Part shown: positions 40,757-48,866 of the stretch, one piece after another
How the letters are laid out: the number at the start of each line of letters is the position of its first letter
Numbering within the stretch: position 1 is the stretch's first letter
NCBI RefSeq assembly: GCF_900091555.1
Contig: NZ_FMCX01000001.1
Coordinates: 62,001-126,000, forward strand
Reading direction: 5' to 3'
DNA from: Micromonospora mirobrigensis
GTDB taxonomy: Bacteria; Actinomycetota; Actinomycetes; Mycobacteriales; Micromonosporaceae
Length of the DNA: 64,000 nt
Translations under genes and position numbers: made by a program
Notes under the pieces: model-generated
The model's database searches: none
Seen by the model: the letters and a program-made list of their open reading frames with translations, nothing else
Told to the model about the DNA's origin: nothing

Positions 40757-42166
40757 TCAGCCCACCACCGGCACGAAGACCGCCAGCAGCAGGTACGCCG
40801 TCGGCACGGCGAACAGGACCGAGTCCAGGCGGTCCATCAGGCCACCGTGCCCGGGCAGCAGGTTGCTCATGTCCTTCACGCCCAGGTCCCGCTTGATCAT
40901 CGACTCGGCGAGGTCACCGAGCACCGCCGCGCCGGAGACCGCCACCCCGAAGACCGCACCCCACCAGGGGGCCACGTCGAAGAGCTGCCAGATCAGCACC
41001 GCACTGCCCACCGCCGCCGCCGTCACCGAGCCGGCGAAGCCCTCCCAGGACTTCTTCGGGCTGATCGACGGCGCCATCGGGTGCTTACCGAACGTGACGC
41101 CGGCCGCGTACCCGCCGGTGTCGGAGAGCACCACCGCCACCAGGGTCACCAGCACCCGCCACGGGCCGTCGCCCGGGGCCGCCGCCAGCATCGCGGCGAA
41201 ACCGGCCAGGAAGGGCACGTACACGGCGATCAGGGTGGCCGCGGTCAGGTCCCGCTGGAAGCCGGCCGGGCCGTCACCCAACCGCCAGATCATCGTGCCC
41301 AGCACGGTGACCAGCAGCCCGAGGCTCAGTGCGTCCGGGCCGGCCCACCAGGCCAGCCCCACGGTCAGCACGCCACCGGCGATCAGCGGCACCAGCGGCG
41401 GGTGGGCGCCGCTGCGGCGTACCGCCCGGGCCATCTCCCAGGTGCCCACGGCGACGGCCGCGACGACCACGGCCAGGAAGGCGGGCGGGTAGAGGAAGAG
41501 CGGCACCACGATCGCCGCGCCCAGGCCCAACCCCACCCCGATGGCCGCCGGCAGGTTGCGGCCGGCCCGGCTCGGCACGGCCTGCTGCGTCGCCGGGCGG
41601 TCCGCGCTGGCCCGCCGCCGGCCGCGTTGCCGCCGGCCGGACGGCTGCTCCGGCTCCGGGCCCGCGGCCACCGGATCGTCGGGGGCCGGCGACGCACCGG
41701 AGACCGGCGGCTCACCCGGCATCGAGGGCTCGCCGGGGACCGGGGCGAACCGGGCGGTCGGGTACTCCTCGTCCGGCTGCCGCCCGGGACGCTGCTCGTC
41801 GGGCCACGGCACCCCGCCGTGTCCGGCCCGCTCGCCGGGCTCGTCGCGGTAGGGCGGCTCGTCGCGGTAGGGCGGCTCCGGGTGGTGGCCCGGCCAGGGC
41901 TGGTCGGGGCCGGACCGGGAAGACTCCCCCGGCCGCCCGGACCCGCCTGCGGGACGGTCGTCGTAGCGGCTGCCGCGACGCTCGTACGGCGGCTCGGCGT
42001 ACCGGTCGGGACGGGCTTGCGGCTCGGCGTACAGCTCAGGGCCGGCGGCCGGACGCCTGGTGGCCGGGCCGGGCTCGATGTCCCGCTCGGGCCAGGGCAG
42101 GCCCGCCGGCTGCTCCGGCCGGTCCCAGCCGCGCTCCGCGGCGCCGTAGGGGTCGAGGTGGGACAT
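40757..42166 (-). CDS. cdsA: Phosphatidate cytidylyltransferase CdsA with long disordered N-terminus
   Basis: 469 residues. Makes CDP-diacylglycerol from phosphatidate and CTP at the membrane. The C-terminal half has about eight hydrophobic helices, and the family signature IKRDLGVKDMSNLLPGHGG followed by MDRLDS is complete. The first roughly 190 residues are a Pro/Glu/Arg-rich low-complexity extension (e.g. repeated PPYRDE), unlike the compact E. coli enzyme but common in actinomycetes. ATG 42166 and GTG 42169 are adjacent start options with no strong ribosome site. Conserved neighbour of frr and rlmN, but here a plus-strand gene intervenes on the frr side. Confidence 0.95.
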   Translation of the reverse strand: MSHLDPYGAAERGWDRPEQPAGLPWPERDIEPGPATRRPAAGPELYAEPQARPDRYAEPPYERRGSRYDDRPAGGSGRPGESSRSGPDQPWPGHHPEPPYRDEPPYRDEPGERAGHGGVPWPDEQRPGRQPDEEYPTARFAPVPGEPSMPGEPPVSGASPAPDDPVAAGPEPEQPSGRRQRGRRRASADRPATQQAVPSRAGRNLPAAIGVGLGLGAAIVVPLFLYPPAFLAVVVAAVAVGTWEMARAVRRSGAHPPLVPLIAGGVLTVGLAWWAGPDALSLGLLVTVLGTMIWRLGDGPAGFQRDLTAATLIAVYVPFLAGFAAMLAAAPGDGPWRVLVTLVAVVLSDTGGYAAGVTFGKHPMAPSISPKKSWEGFAGSVTAAAVGSAVLIWQLFDVAPWWGAVFGVAVSGAAVLGDLAESMIKRDLGVKDMSNLLPGHGGLMDRLDSVLFAVPTAYLLLAVFVPVVG

Positions 42167-42490
42167 CACGCACCGAAGAGGCTCGGTACGAGTTCCACCG
42201 CATGACGCAAGACCAAGACCATCCCCTACTGGCGCGACTGTTCCGTCCGGTTGACCGGCCCGACGGCCGGCCGATCCCCGCCGTTCACTTGGTGGATGGC
42301 CGGGAATCGTGCCGAGCCTACTGCACCCGCCACCCGGACACGGCGGACGATGGGCCCCGGCCGGGCCGCAACCCGCGTCGGTCCGCTACCCGACGGACCG
42401 GCCGGCCGAACGGTGGATGTCCTCCGGCACCACCGGTGGTCGGCTGACCGGGAACGCCGGCACGCCGGCCGGCGGCGGAAGGGAGCGGAC
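42167..42490. other. 324-bp divergent intergenic region
   Basis: Lies between cdsA (leftward) and a small secreted-protein gene (rightward). It must hold both promoters. I see no clear promoter boxes, no RNA gene and no convincing open frame, only scattered short GGCCGG dyads. Confidence 0.4.
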
Positions 42491-42934
42491 ATGGGGAGAA
42501 CGAAGCTGGTCCCGCTGGCGGTGGTCGCCGCCGTGCTGGGGGTGGGCTCGCCGGCGGTCGCCGCCGGACCGGACACCACCATCCGGATCGCGCACCGGGC
42601 CGGCGCGCTGTACCCGTACGACCCGAGCTTCGACGGCGGCGGGCCGACGTACCCGGCCACCTCCGTCCGAGGCGCGGTGCGGAACTGCCCGGACGGCAGC
42701 TACTGGCTGTCGGCGACGCTGGAGCAGGACGGGCTGCCCACCGAATGGGCCACCACCGCGCGCGGGGCCGGTGAGGTGATCTGCGACGGCGGCACCGGCG
42801 TCGCGGCGATGGCGTTCTACCGGGCCGACCCGGTCCTGCACCCGGGCCGGGCGCGGGTCTGGTTCCAGCTGCACAGCAACACCGACGGGTCGGTGCTGGC
42901 CGAGGCCACCGCCACCGTCCGGATTCCGGGCTGA
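42491..42934 (+). CDS. Small secreted hypothetical protein
   Basis: 147 residues from ATG 42491, with AAGGGAG upstream. Clear signal peptide (TKLVPLAVVAAVLGVGSPAVAAG). The mature part looks like an Ig-like beta domain (TSVRGAVRNCPDGSYWLSATLEQDG, then two Cys at CPDG and EVICDGG likely forming a disulphide, ending EATATVRIPG). No enzyme motif. It is transcribed against the surrounding rpsB-to-rlmN cluster, so it is an insertion into that conserved set. Confidence 0.75.
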   Translation: MGRTKLVPLAVVAAVLGVGSPAVAAGPDTTIRIAHRAGALYPYDPSFDGGGPTYPATSVRGAVRNCPDGSYWLSATLEQDGLPTEWATTARGAGEVICDGGTGVAAMAFYRADPVLHPGRARVWFQLHSNTDGSVLAEATATVRIPG

Positions 42935-42940
42935 GCACGG

Positions 42941-42973
42941 GAGAGGCCCGCCCCGAGCGGGGGCGGGCCTCTC
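42941..42973. terminator. Hairpin terminator between the secreted-protein gene and frr
   Basis: 14-bp stem GAGAGGCCCGCCCC / GGGGCGGGCCTCTC with a 5-nt loop. It sits 6 bp after the plus-strand stop and 23 bp after the frr stop, so it can serve both convergent genes. Confidence 0.85.
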
Positions 42974-42995
42974 CGGCGACGTCGTGCCGAACGGC

Positions 42996-43553
42996 TCAGA
43001 CCTCGAGCAGCTCGGACTCCTTGTGCTTGACCAGCTCGTCGACGTGGGCGACGTACTTCTGGGTCAGGTCGTCGAGTTCCTTCTCGGCGCGGCGACCCTC
43101 GTCCTCGCCGGCCTCGCCGTCCTTGACGATCCGGTCCAGCTCTTCCTTGCCCTTGCGGCGGATGTTGCGGATGGCCACCTTGGCCTCCTCACCCTTGTGC
43201 CGGGCCACCTTGATCATCTCGCGGCGGCGCTCCTCGGTCATCTGCGGGAGGAGCAGGCGCAGCTGGTTGCCCTCGTTGTTCGGGTTCGCGCCGAGGTCGG
43301 AGTCGCGGATCGCCTTCTCCATGGCGTTGATCTGCGAGTTGTCGTACGGCTTGATGATCACCATGCGCGGCTCCGGGACCGCGATGGAGGCCATCTGCGG
43401 CAGCGGGGTCGGCGTGCCGTAGTAGTCGATGATGACCTTGGAGAACATGGCGGCGTTGGCGCGACCGGTGCGGATGGCGCCGAACTCCTCCTTGGCGTGC
43501 TCGACCGCACGCTCCATCTTCTCCTCGGCCTCGAGGAGGGTGTCGTCGATCAC
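42996..43553 (-). CDS. frr: Ribosome recycling factor
   Basis: 185 residues, the normal length. Works with EF-G to split post-termination ribosomes. The family sequence is intact: [35 protein letters not shown], and [20 protein letters not shown], with the long three-helix bundle ends. Follows pyrH by 90 bp on the same strand as in most bacteria. Its 3' end faces a shared terminator. Confidence 0.98.
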   Translation of the reverse strand: MIDDTLLEAEEKMERAVEHAKEEFGAIRTGRANAAMFSKVIIDYYGTPTPLPQMASIAVPEPRMVIIKPYDNSQINAMEKAIRDSDLGANPNNEGNQLRLLLPQMTEERRREMIKVARHKGEEAKVAIRNIRRKGKEELDRIVKDGEAGEDEGRRAEKELDDLTQKYVAHVDELVKHKESELLEV

Positions 43554-43643
43554 CGGTCTCCTCGCCTCCTTCTGTGCTCGTTGGGCTCTGCTGTCGTGTC
43601 GGAGGACCGCTGCGGTCGTCGGCGGGCAACCCCGCCGGCCGGC

Positions 43644-44411
43644 TCAGGCGGTGATCAAGGTGCCGATCTTGTCGCCACCCACGGCGCGGATGATCGTGTC
43701 GTCGCCCTGCGCGCCGAAGACCAGCATCGGCAGGCCGTTCTCCATGCAGAGGCTGAAGGCGGCGGCGTCGGCGACCCGCAGGTTGCGGCGCAGCACCTCG
43801 GAGAAGGTGATCGAGTCGAACTTGCTCGCGGAGGAGTCGATCCGGGGGTCGGCGGAGTAGACCCCGTCCACCCCGTTCTTGCTCATCAGCACCACATCGG
43901 CGTGGATCTCCAGCGCGCGCTGGGCGGCCACCGTGTCGGTGGAGAAGTACGGCATGCCGGCGCCGGCGCCGAAGATGACCACGCGGCCCTTCTCCAGGTG
44001 CCGGATCGCCCGCAGCGGGATGTACGGCTCGGCGACCTGCGCCATGGTGATCGCGCTCTGCACCCGGGTCTCGATGCCCTCCTTCTCCAGGAAGTCCTGG
44101 AGGGCGAGGCAGTTCATCACGGTGCCCAGCATGCCCATGTAGTCGGCCCGGGCCCGGTCCATCCCGCGCTTCTGGAGCTCCGCGCCGCGGAAGAAGTTGC
44201 CCCCGCCGACGACCACGGAGACCTGCACGCCGCGGCGCACCACGGTGGCGATCTGCCGGGCGATGGCCTGGACGACGTCCGGGTCGACGCCGATCGCGCC
44301 GCCGCCGAAGACCTCACCGGAGAGCTTCAGCACCACCCGACGGGCCCGCCCCGGCGGTGGCGCCGTGGGATCGTCCGCTGCCAGGCTCCGGTCACTCACA
44401 ACCTGCGTCAT
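43644..44411 (-). CDS. pyrH: UMP kinase
   Basis: 255 residues. Phosphorylates UMP to UDP; hexameric amino-acid-kinase fold. [13 protein letters not shown] is the ATP-binding N-terminus, [10 protein letters not shown] the glycine-rich loop, and [12 protein letters not shown] the conserved kinase segment. About 20 extra N-terminal residues ([20 protein letters not shown]) precede the core, as in other actinomycetes. Between tsf and frr, in standard order; a terminator-like hairpin separates it from tsf, so it probably has its own promoter as well. Confidence 0.98.
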   Translation of the reverse strand: MTQVVSDRSLAADDPTAPPPGRARRVVLKLSGEVFGGGAIGVDPDVVQAIARQIATVVRRGVQVSVVVGGGNFFRGAELQKRGMDRARADYMGMLGTVMNCLALQDFLEKEGIETRVQSAITMAQVAEPYIPLRAIRHLEKGRVVIFGAGAGMPYFSTDTVAAQRALEIHADVVLMSKNGVDGVYSADPRIDSSASKFDSITFSEVLRRNLRVADAAAFSLCMENGLPMLVFGAQGDDTIIRAVGGDKIGTLITA

Positions 44412-44480
44412 CCGCCCGCCCTTCCCTCGCGCGCCTCACGTGCGCCGCGTACTGCGAAACTGCCGCTGCTGACCCTATGT

Positions 44481-44528
44481 GACGAGGAGGCCGCGGTGCC
44501 TGTCACGTACACCGGCGGCCTCCTCGTC
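44481..44528 (-). terminator. Hairpin after tsf
   Basis: 14-bp stem GACGAGGAGGCCGC / GCGGCCTCCTCGTC, extended inward by GGTG/CACC, located 48 bp after the tsf stop and 70 bp before the pyrH start. Confidence 0.75.
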
Positions 44529-44576
44529 CACGTTTCCCTGCCGGCGGGCGCGGCATGCGCGCCCGGCCGGGTCGGC

Positions 44577-45404
44577 TCAGGCCTGGCCGACCTCGAAGCG
44601 CAGGAAGCGGGTCACCTCGATGCCGGCGTCGGCCAGCAGCTGCTTCACGGTCTTCTTGTTGTCGGCGACCGACGCCTGCTCCAGCAGGACGAAGTCCTTG
44701 AAGAAGGAGTTGACCCGACCCTCGACGATCTTCGGCAGCGCCGCCGCGGGCTTGTTCTCCTCGCGGGCGGTCTGCTCGGCGATCCGCCGCTCGGACTCGA
44801 CGACCTCGGCCGGAACCTCGTCCCGGGTGAGGTACTTCGGGCGCATCGCGGCGATCTGCATGGCCACGCCACGGGCGTCGGCGTCGCCGGCCTCGTCGGC
44901 CTTGCCGGCGTACTCGACCAGCACGCCGACGGCCGGCGGCAGGTCCTGGCTCTTGCGGTGCAGGTAGACCGCGGTGGTGCCGTCCAGCTTGCCGAAGCGG
45001 TTGAGCACCAGCTTCTCGCCGATCTTGGCGGACTGCTCCTGGATCAGGTCGGCGACGGTCTTGCCGTCGAGGGTGCTGGCCAGCAGCTCCTCGGCGGAGG
45101 TCACGCCGCTGCGCTCGCCGTGCTCCACCAGCTGCTGCGCCAGGGCGACGAAGGCGTCGTTCTTGGCGACGAAGTCGGTCTCGCAGTTGAGCTCGAGCAG
45201 CGCCTTGCCGGAGTGCGCGACCAGGCCGTTGGCGGCGGTACGGCCGGCCCGCTTGCCGACGTCCTTGGCGCCCTTGACGCGCAGGATCTCGATGGCCTTG
45301 TCGAAGTCGCCCTCGGCCTCGGTCAGCGCCTTCTTGGAGTCCATCATGCCGGCGCCGGTCAGGTCGCGGAGCTTCTTGACGTCCGCGGCGGTGAAGTTGG
45401 ACAT
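44577..45404 (-). CDS. tsf: Elongation factor Ts
   Basis: 275 residues from ATG 45404 ([20 protein letters not shown]). Nucleotide exchange factor of EF-Tu. The N-terminal UBA-like domain has [14 protein letters not shown], and the core has [20 protein letters not shown], the EF-Tu contact region. GAGAGAG upstream of the ATG serves as ribosome site; an upstream in-frame extension is only low-complexity Pro/Arg. Second gene of the rpsB-tsf pair, with an attenuator-like hairpin in between. Confidence 0.98.
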   Translation of the reverse strand: MSNFTAADVKKLRDLTGAGMMDSKKALTEAEGDFDKAIEILRVKGAKDVGKRAGRTAANGLVAHSGKALLELNCETDFVAKNDAFVALAQQLVEHGERSGVTSAEELLASTLDGKTVADLIQEQSAKIGEKLVLNRFGKLDGTTAVYLHRKSQDLPPAVGVLVEYAGKADEAGDADARGVAMQIAAMRPKYLTRDEVPAEVVESERRIAEQTAREENKPAAALPKIVEGRVNSFFKDFVLLEQASVADNKKTVKQLLADAGIEVTRFLRFEVGQA

Positions 45405-45490
45405 GACTCTCTCTTCGGTGTCGTGTCGGAACTGCGGTGGATGGTCTGGGTGCCGGTTACCCGGATCCGGGCCGGATCTGCCCGGCGGGT

Positions 45491-45535
45491 CCGCCGTTCC
45501 TCCGCCGTCCGCGACGGGCGGCGGAGGAACGGCGG
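45491..45535 (-). terminator. Long hairpin between rpsB and tsf (terminator or attenuator)
   Basis: The stem CCGCCGTTCCTCCGCC / GGCGGAGGAACGGCGG is perfect over 16 bp and extends to about 20 with one wobble. It lies five bases after the rpsB stop. It would reduce tsf transcription relative to rpsB. Confidence 0.85.
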
Positions 45536-45540
45536 CGGGA

Positions 45541-46467
45541 TCACTCCGCGGGGGCGGCGGCGGGGGCTGCGGCGGCCGGCTGCTGCTCGGCCGGGGCCGC
45601 GGCGGCCGGGGCGGCCGGGGCGGCGGCGGCCGGCTGCTGCTCGGCCGGGGCGGCGGCGGCCGGCTGCTGCTCGTCGGCCTTCTTCGGCTCCTCGAGCAGC
45701 TCGCGCTCCCACTCGGCCAGCGGCTCGCCGGTGCCGACACCGGCCTCCGGCTTCTCGTCCCCACCGCGGCGGCGGCCGGAACGGGCGATCAGACCGTCGG
45801 CCACGGCGGCGGCCACGACCTTGGTCAGCAGCTCGGCCGAGCGGATCGCGTCGTCGTTGCCCGGGATCGGGAAGTCGACCTCGTCCGGGTCGCAGTTGGT
45901 GTCGAGCACCGCGATCACCGGGATGCCCAGCTTGCGGGCCTCGTCGACGGCGATGTGCTCCTTCTTGGTGTCGACGATCCACACCGCGGCCGGGAGCTTC
46001 TGCATGTCCCGCAGACCACCGAGGGTCTTGGTCAGCTTGGTCTTCTCCCGGAACAGCTGGAGGGTCTCCTTCTTGGTGTAACCCGCGGCGGTGCCGGTCA
46101 GGTCACCCAGGGCCTCCAGCTCCTTCATCCGCTGAAGGCGCTTGTACACCGTCTGGAAGTTGGTCAGCATGCCGCCGAGCCAGCGGTGGTTGACGTACGG
46201 CTGGCCGACCCGGGTCGCCTGCTCGGCGATGGCCTCCTGGGCCTGCTTCTTGGTGCCGACGAAGAGGATCGAACCGCCCTCGGCCACCGTGGTGCGCACG
46301 AACGCGTACGCCTTCTCGATGTAGTCGAGGGTCTGGCGCAGGTCGATGATGTAGATGCCGTTGCGCTCGGTGAAGATGAAGCGCTTCATCTTCGGGTTCC
46401 AGCGCCGGGTCTGGTGCCCGAAGTGGACACCGCTCTCCAGCAGCTGACGCATGGTCACGACGGCCAT
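45541..46467 (-). CDS. rpsB: 30S ribosomal protein S2 with Ala/Pro/Gln-rich tail
   Basis: 308 residues from ATG 46467, with AAGGAG seven bases upstream. The core ([84 protein letters not shown]) is normal S2, given here by its landmark segments. After about residue 245 the protein has a non-globular tail of about 60 residues built from [24 protein letters not shown] repeats, longer than in E. coli (241 aa in total) but in keeping with actinobacterial S2. First gene of rpsB-tsf; its leader holds two hairpins. Confidence 0.98.
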   Translation of the reverse strand: MAVVTMRQLLESGVHFGHQTRRWNPKMKRFIFTERNGIYIIDLRQTLDYIEKAYAFVRTTVAEGGSILFVGTKKQAQEAIAEQATRVGQPYVNHRWLGGMLTNFQTVYKRLQRMKELEALGDLTGTAAGYTKKETLQLFREKTKLTKTLGGLRDMQKLPAAVWIVDTKKEHIAVDEARKLGIPVIAVLDTNCDPDEVDFPIPGNDDAIRSAELLTKVVAAAVADGLIARSGRRRGGDEKPEAGVGTGEPLAEWERELLEEPKKADEQQPAAAAPAEQQPAAAAPAAPAAAAPAEQQPAAAAPAAAPAE

Positions 46468-46649
46468 GGGGTACTCCTTGTGATCCCTGGTTGTCCACGC
46501 CCGGCCGGCGGCCGGGCGTCCTGGCGCCCGGTCGCCGGCCATGGTGGGCCCGACCAAGATCGGGACCAGGGAGGCCGCCGCCCCACGATCAACCGTGGGG
46601 AGGGCGCGCGAGGTCGACCGCGCGAGGCGGTCGCCAGTCGACCAGTGTA
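46468..46649 (-). promoter_or_regulatory. rpsB promoter and structured leader
   Basis: On the minus strand TACACT (46649-46644) is a -10-like hexamer about 177 bases upstream of the rpsB ATG. The leader then forms two hairpins: CCCCACG/CGTGGGG (46581-46600) and a 16-bp stem with one wobble (46503-46518 with 46525-46540). S2 autoregulates its operon through leader RNA in enterobacteria; a similar role here is a guess. Confidence 0.45.
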
Positions 46650-46722
46650 CGCCCCTGCTCCGCTGCCCACCCCGCGGGTACGCGGGACCCCCGCGTGACC
46701 GCTTCCGACCCGTTCGAGCGGA

Positions 46723-47775
46723 TCAGCCGGCGGCGAGGGCAGCGGCGACGAAGAGCACCAGACCCACCGTCAGGTAGGCGGTGGGCGGACGCAGCCAGCC
46801 CCGGCTGCCGTCGGCCAGCGCCAACCCGCCGGTACGCAGCCCGTAGAGCCCGGCGGCGAAGATCGGCAGACCGGCCACCAGGAAGGTGCCCACCACCACG
46901 TTGGTCGCCGAGACCGGGTCACCGACCAGGCCGTTGAAGAGCACCCGGAGCGCGGGGGCCTCGAAGACCACCACCAGCACGGCGAGGACCACGGCCAGCG
47001 CCGGTCGGCGGGTCCGGTAGACGCCGTCGCCCGGCCGGGCGGCCGGATCCGGGGCGCCGACCGGCGGGAAGACCGGCGCGCCGTCGGGGCGGAGGCCGAC
47101 CGCGGGCATCGGCCCGGTGGGCACGTCCAGCGGGTGCGTCCCGTCGACCGGCCGCGGCGGCTCGCCCGCACGCGCGGCGTCGCCGGCCCGGACCGGGTCA
47201 GCGGCACGGGACGGGTCACCGGCGCGGGACGGGTCGACGGTCGGGTAGCCGGCCGGCGGCAGCTCCGCCGCGCGGGTCGGGTCGGAGACCGGGTAACCGG
47301 TCAGCGGAACCTCCCCGGAACGGGACGGGTCGGTCACCGGGTAACCGGCCAACGAGGCGTCCCCGGCACGGGACGGGTCGACCACCGGGTAGCCGGCCAA
47401 CGGCGCGGGCCGGGCGCCCTCGGTCTCGATCGGCGCGGCGGTCGCCGTCTCGCGGGCGGCGCGTCGGCCACCCCGCTCGGCGGGCAGCTCGCCCGAGGAC
47501 TCCGGGTCGGCGTCCGGCCGGCGCATCCGGGGTGCCCGGTAGCCGCCGTCGTCCGGACGATTCTCGGTGAGCGGGTCGGCGCCGAAGCGCTCCGCGTACC
47601 GCCCCTCCGCCGGGTTGCCCGGCTCCGCGTACCGGCTGTCGTCGGCGCGCTGGTCGTCGCGGTACCGCTCGCCCGCGCTGCGCCAGTCCGGCTCGCCGTA
47701 TCCGCGCTCCCCGCCGGGATACCAGCGCGACTCCTGATCTTCGGGATAGCTCCGTCGTCCGTCCACGTCCGGCAC
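46723..47775 (-). CDS. Low-complexity membrane protein with DPSRAG repeats, unknown function
   Basis: 350 residues from GTG 47775. The N-terminal 250 residues are hydrophilic and disordered (Arg/Asp/Tyr/Pro-rich, e.g. [18 protein letters not shown]) and contain four imperfect 16-residue repeats of the form [16 protein letters not shown]. The last 95 residues hold three hydrophobic segments ([57 protein letters not shown]). No domain recognised. It lies immediately upstream of rpsB on the same strand; the 255-bp gap carries the rpsB promoter, so they are probably separate units. Confidence 0.72.
   Translation of the reverse strand: MPDVDGRRSYPEDQESRWYPGGERGYGEPDWRSAGERYRDDQRADDSRYAEPGNPAEGRYAERFGADPLTENRPDDGGYRAPRMRRPDADPESSGELPAERGGRRAARETATAAPIETEGARPAPLAGYPVVDPSRAGDASLAGYPVTDPSRSGEVPLTGYPVSDPTRAAELPPAGYPTVDPSRAGDPSRAADPVRAGDAARAGEPPRPVDGTHPLDVPTGPMPAVGLRPDGAPVFPPVGAPDPAARPGDGVYRTRRPALAVVLAVLVVVFEAPALRVLFNGLVGDPVSATNVVVGTFLVAGLPIFAAGLYGLRTGGLALADGSRGWLRPPTAYLTVGLVLFVAAALAAG
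47220..47411. repeat. Four imperfect 48-bp tandem repeats in the low-complexity membrane protein gene
   Basis: Each unit encodes a version of [16 protein letters not shown]. At DNA level the recurring block is GGGACGGGTCG...ACCGGGTAACCGGCCA. The period is 48 bp, so copy-number change keeps the frame. Boundaries are approximate. Confidence 0.8.
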
Positions 47776-47853
47776 CGTATGCGACGCGCCGGTCCCGCGC
47801 CATTCGTGGTCCGCAACCGCCCGACGGGCGCGTGACCAGCCGATTCCGGAGCG

Positions 47854-48357
47854 TCAGTGAAGGGCCGTGGGCTCCCCCTCGGCCCGGCCGGCAAGCTCGT
47901 CGAGCGTCGCGGTCAGCTCCGCCCGGAGCTCGTCGTGCCGGGGACCGAGGGCGTTCGCCGGATCACGCCACACCTCCATCGGGTACGCCGTCACCGGCCG
48001 GCCGTGGACGTGCTCGGGTTCCCAGGCGTACCGGGCCCGCACGTGGGCGTGCAGGAAGGCGTCGAGGTTGCCCTGGATCTCGTAGTTGACCCGCCGGAAC
48101 GCCGGGTCCCGCCGGGCGCAGACCCGGTGCACCGCCTCGCCCAGCAGGTCCATGTCGGCCAGGAACGCCAGCCGACGCTGCCGGGGCAGGTCGGCCAGCC
48201 GGTCGGCGGCCGGGTCGTCGCTGATCAGGACGCAGTACCCGGGCAGGAACTGGACGTCGCCGATCACCGCGAAGCCGGCGGAGAGCCGGCGCAGCACGGT
48301 GGGATTCGTGCCGCTCAGGGCCGAGCGGACCCGGTCGGCCCGCCAGTCGTCGATCAT
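47854..48357 (-). CDS. HIT-like (diadenosine tetraphosphate hydrolase-like) protein
   Basis: 167 residues. FAVIGDVQFLPGYCVLISDD at the N-terminus and NYEIQGNLDAFLHAHVRARYAWEPE in the second half resemble HIT-superfamily nucleotide hydrolases, with LHAHV in place of the usual HxHxH triad; catalytic competence is therefore uncertain. Found in actinomycete genomes as diadenosine tetraphosphate hydrolase-like. It is divergent from yraN by about 150 bp. Confidence 0.6.
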   Translation of the reverse strand: MIDDWRADRVRSALSGTNPTVLRRLSAGFAVIGDVQFLPGYCVLISDDPAADRLADLPRQRRLAFLADMDLLGEAVHRVCARRDPAFRRVNYEIQGNLDAFLHAHVRARYAWEPEHVHGRPVTAYPMEVWRDPANALGPRHDELRAELTATLDELAGRAEGEPTALH

Positions 48358-48505
48358 GGGCGAAGGCTAGCGGCCCGGCCGCCGAACGAGTGGCCCCTAG
48401 CACACCGACCGCATGATCGTCCGGTCGTCCACAGCGCCTCCCGCCGTCCACAGGCCCGTCCCCGCCGGTGGCGCCGCCGGTCGGCCCCGGCGCACCGTCA
48501 CCGCC

Positions 48506-48865
48506 ATGACGACACGGAACCAGGCCGTCGGCGCGTACGGCGAACGCTGCGCCGTGCGCCACCTGATCGACACCGGGCTGCGCCCGGTCGACCGGAACTG
48601 GCGCTGCTCCGCAGGTGAGATCGACATCGTCGCCTGGGACGGCGTGGTGCTCGCGTTCTGCGAGGTCAAGACCCGGCGTTCGGGCCGGTTCGGCACCCCG
48701 GCCGAGGCGATCGTGCCGGCCAAGGCGCGGCGGCTGCGGATCCTCGCCGCGCGCTGGCTGGCCGAGACCGGCACCAGCGCCGAGGAGGTGCGCTTCGACG
48801 TGCTCGCCGTCGAACTGCCGGACGCCGGCCCGGCCCGGGTCGAGCACGTCAAGGGCGCTTTCTGA
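48506..48865 (+). CDS. yraN: YraN family endonuclease-like protein (UPF0102)
   Basis: 119 residues from ATG 48506. The whole protein is the small PD-(D/E)xK-type UPF0102 domain: GAYGERCAVRHLIDTG, NWRCSAGEIDIVAWDG, VLAFCEVKTRRSGRFG, ending RFDVLAVEL. The E-(x)n-EID-(x)n-EVK triad is intact. Probably a Holliday-junction-resolvase-like nuclease, function unproven. The stop is one base away from the comM start, so it leads the yraN-comM-dprA operon. Confidence 0.93.
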   Translation: MTTRNQAVGAYGERCAVRHLIDTGLRPVDRNWRCSAGEIDIVAWDGVVLAFCEVKTRRSGRFGTPAEAIVPAKARRLRILAARWLAETGTSAEEVRFDVLAVELPDAGPARVEHVKGAF

Positions 48866-48866
48866 G

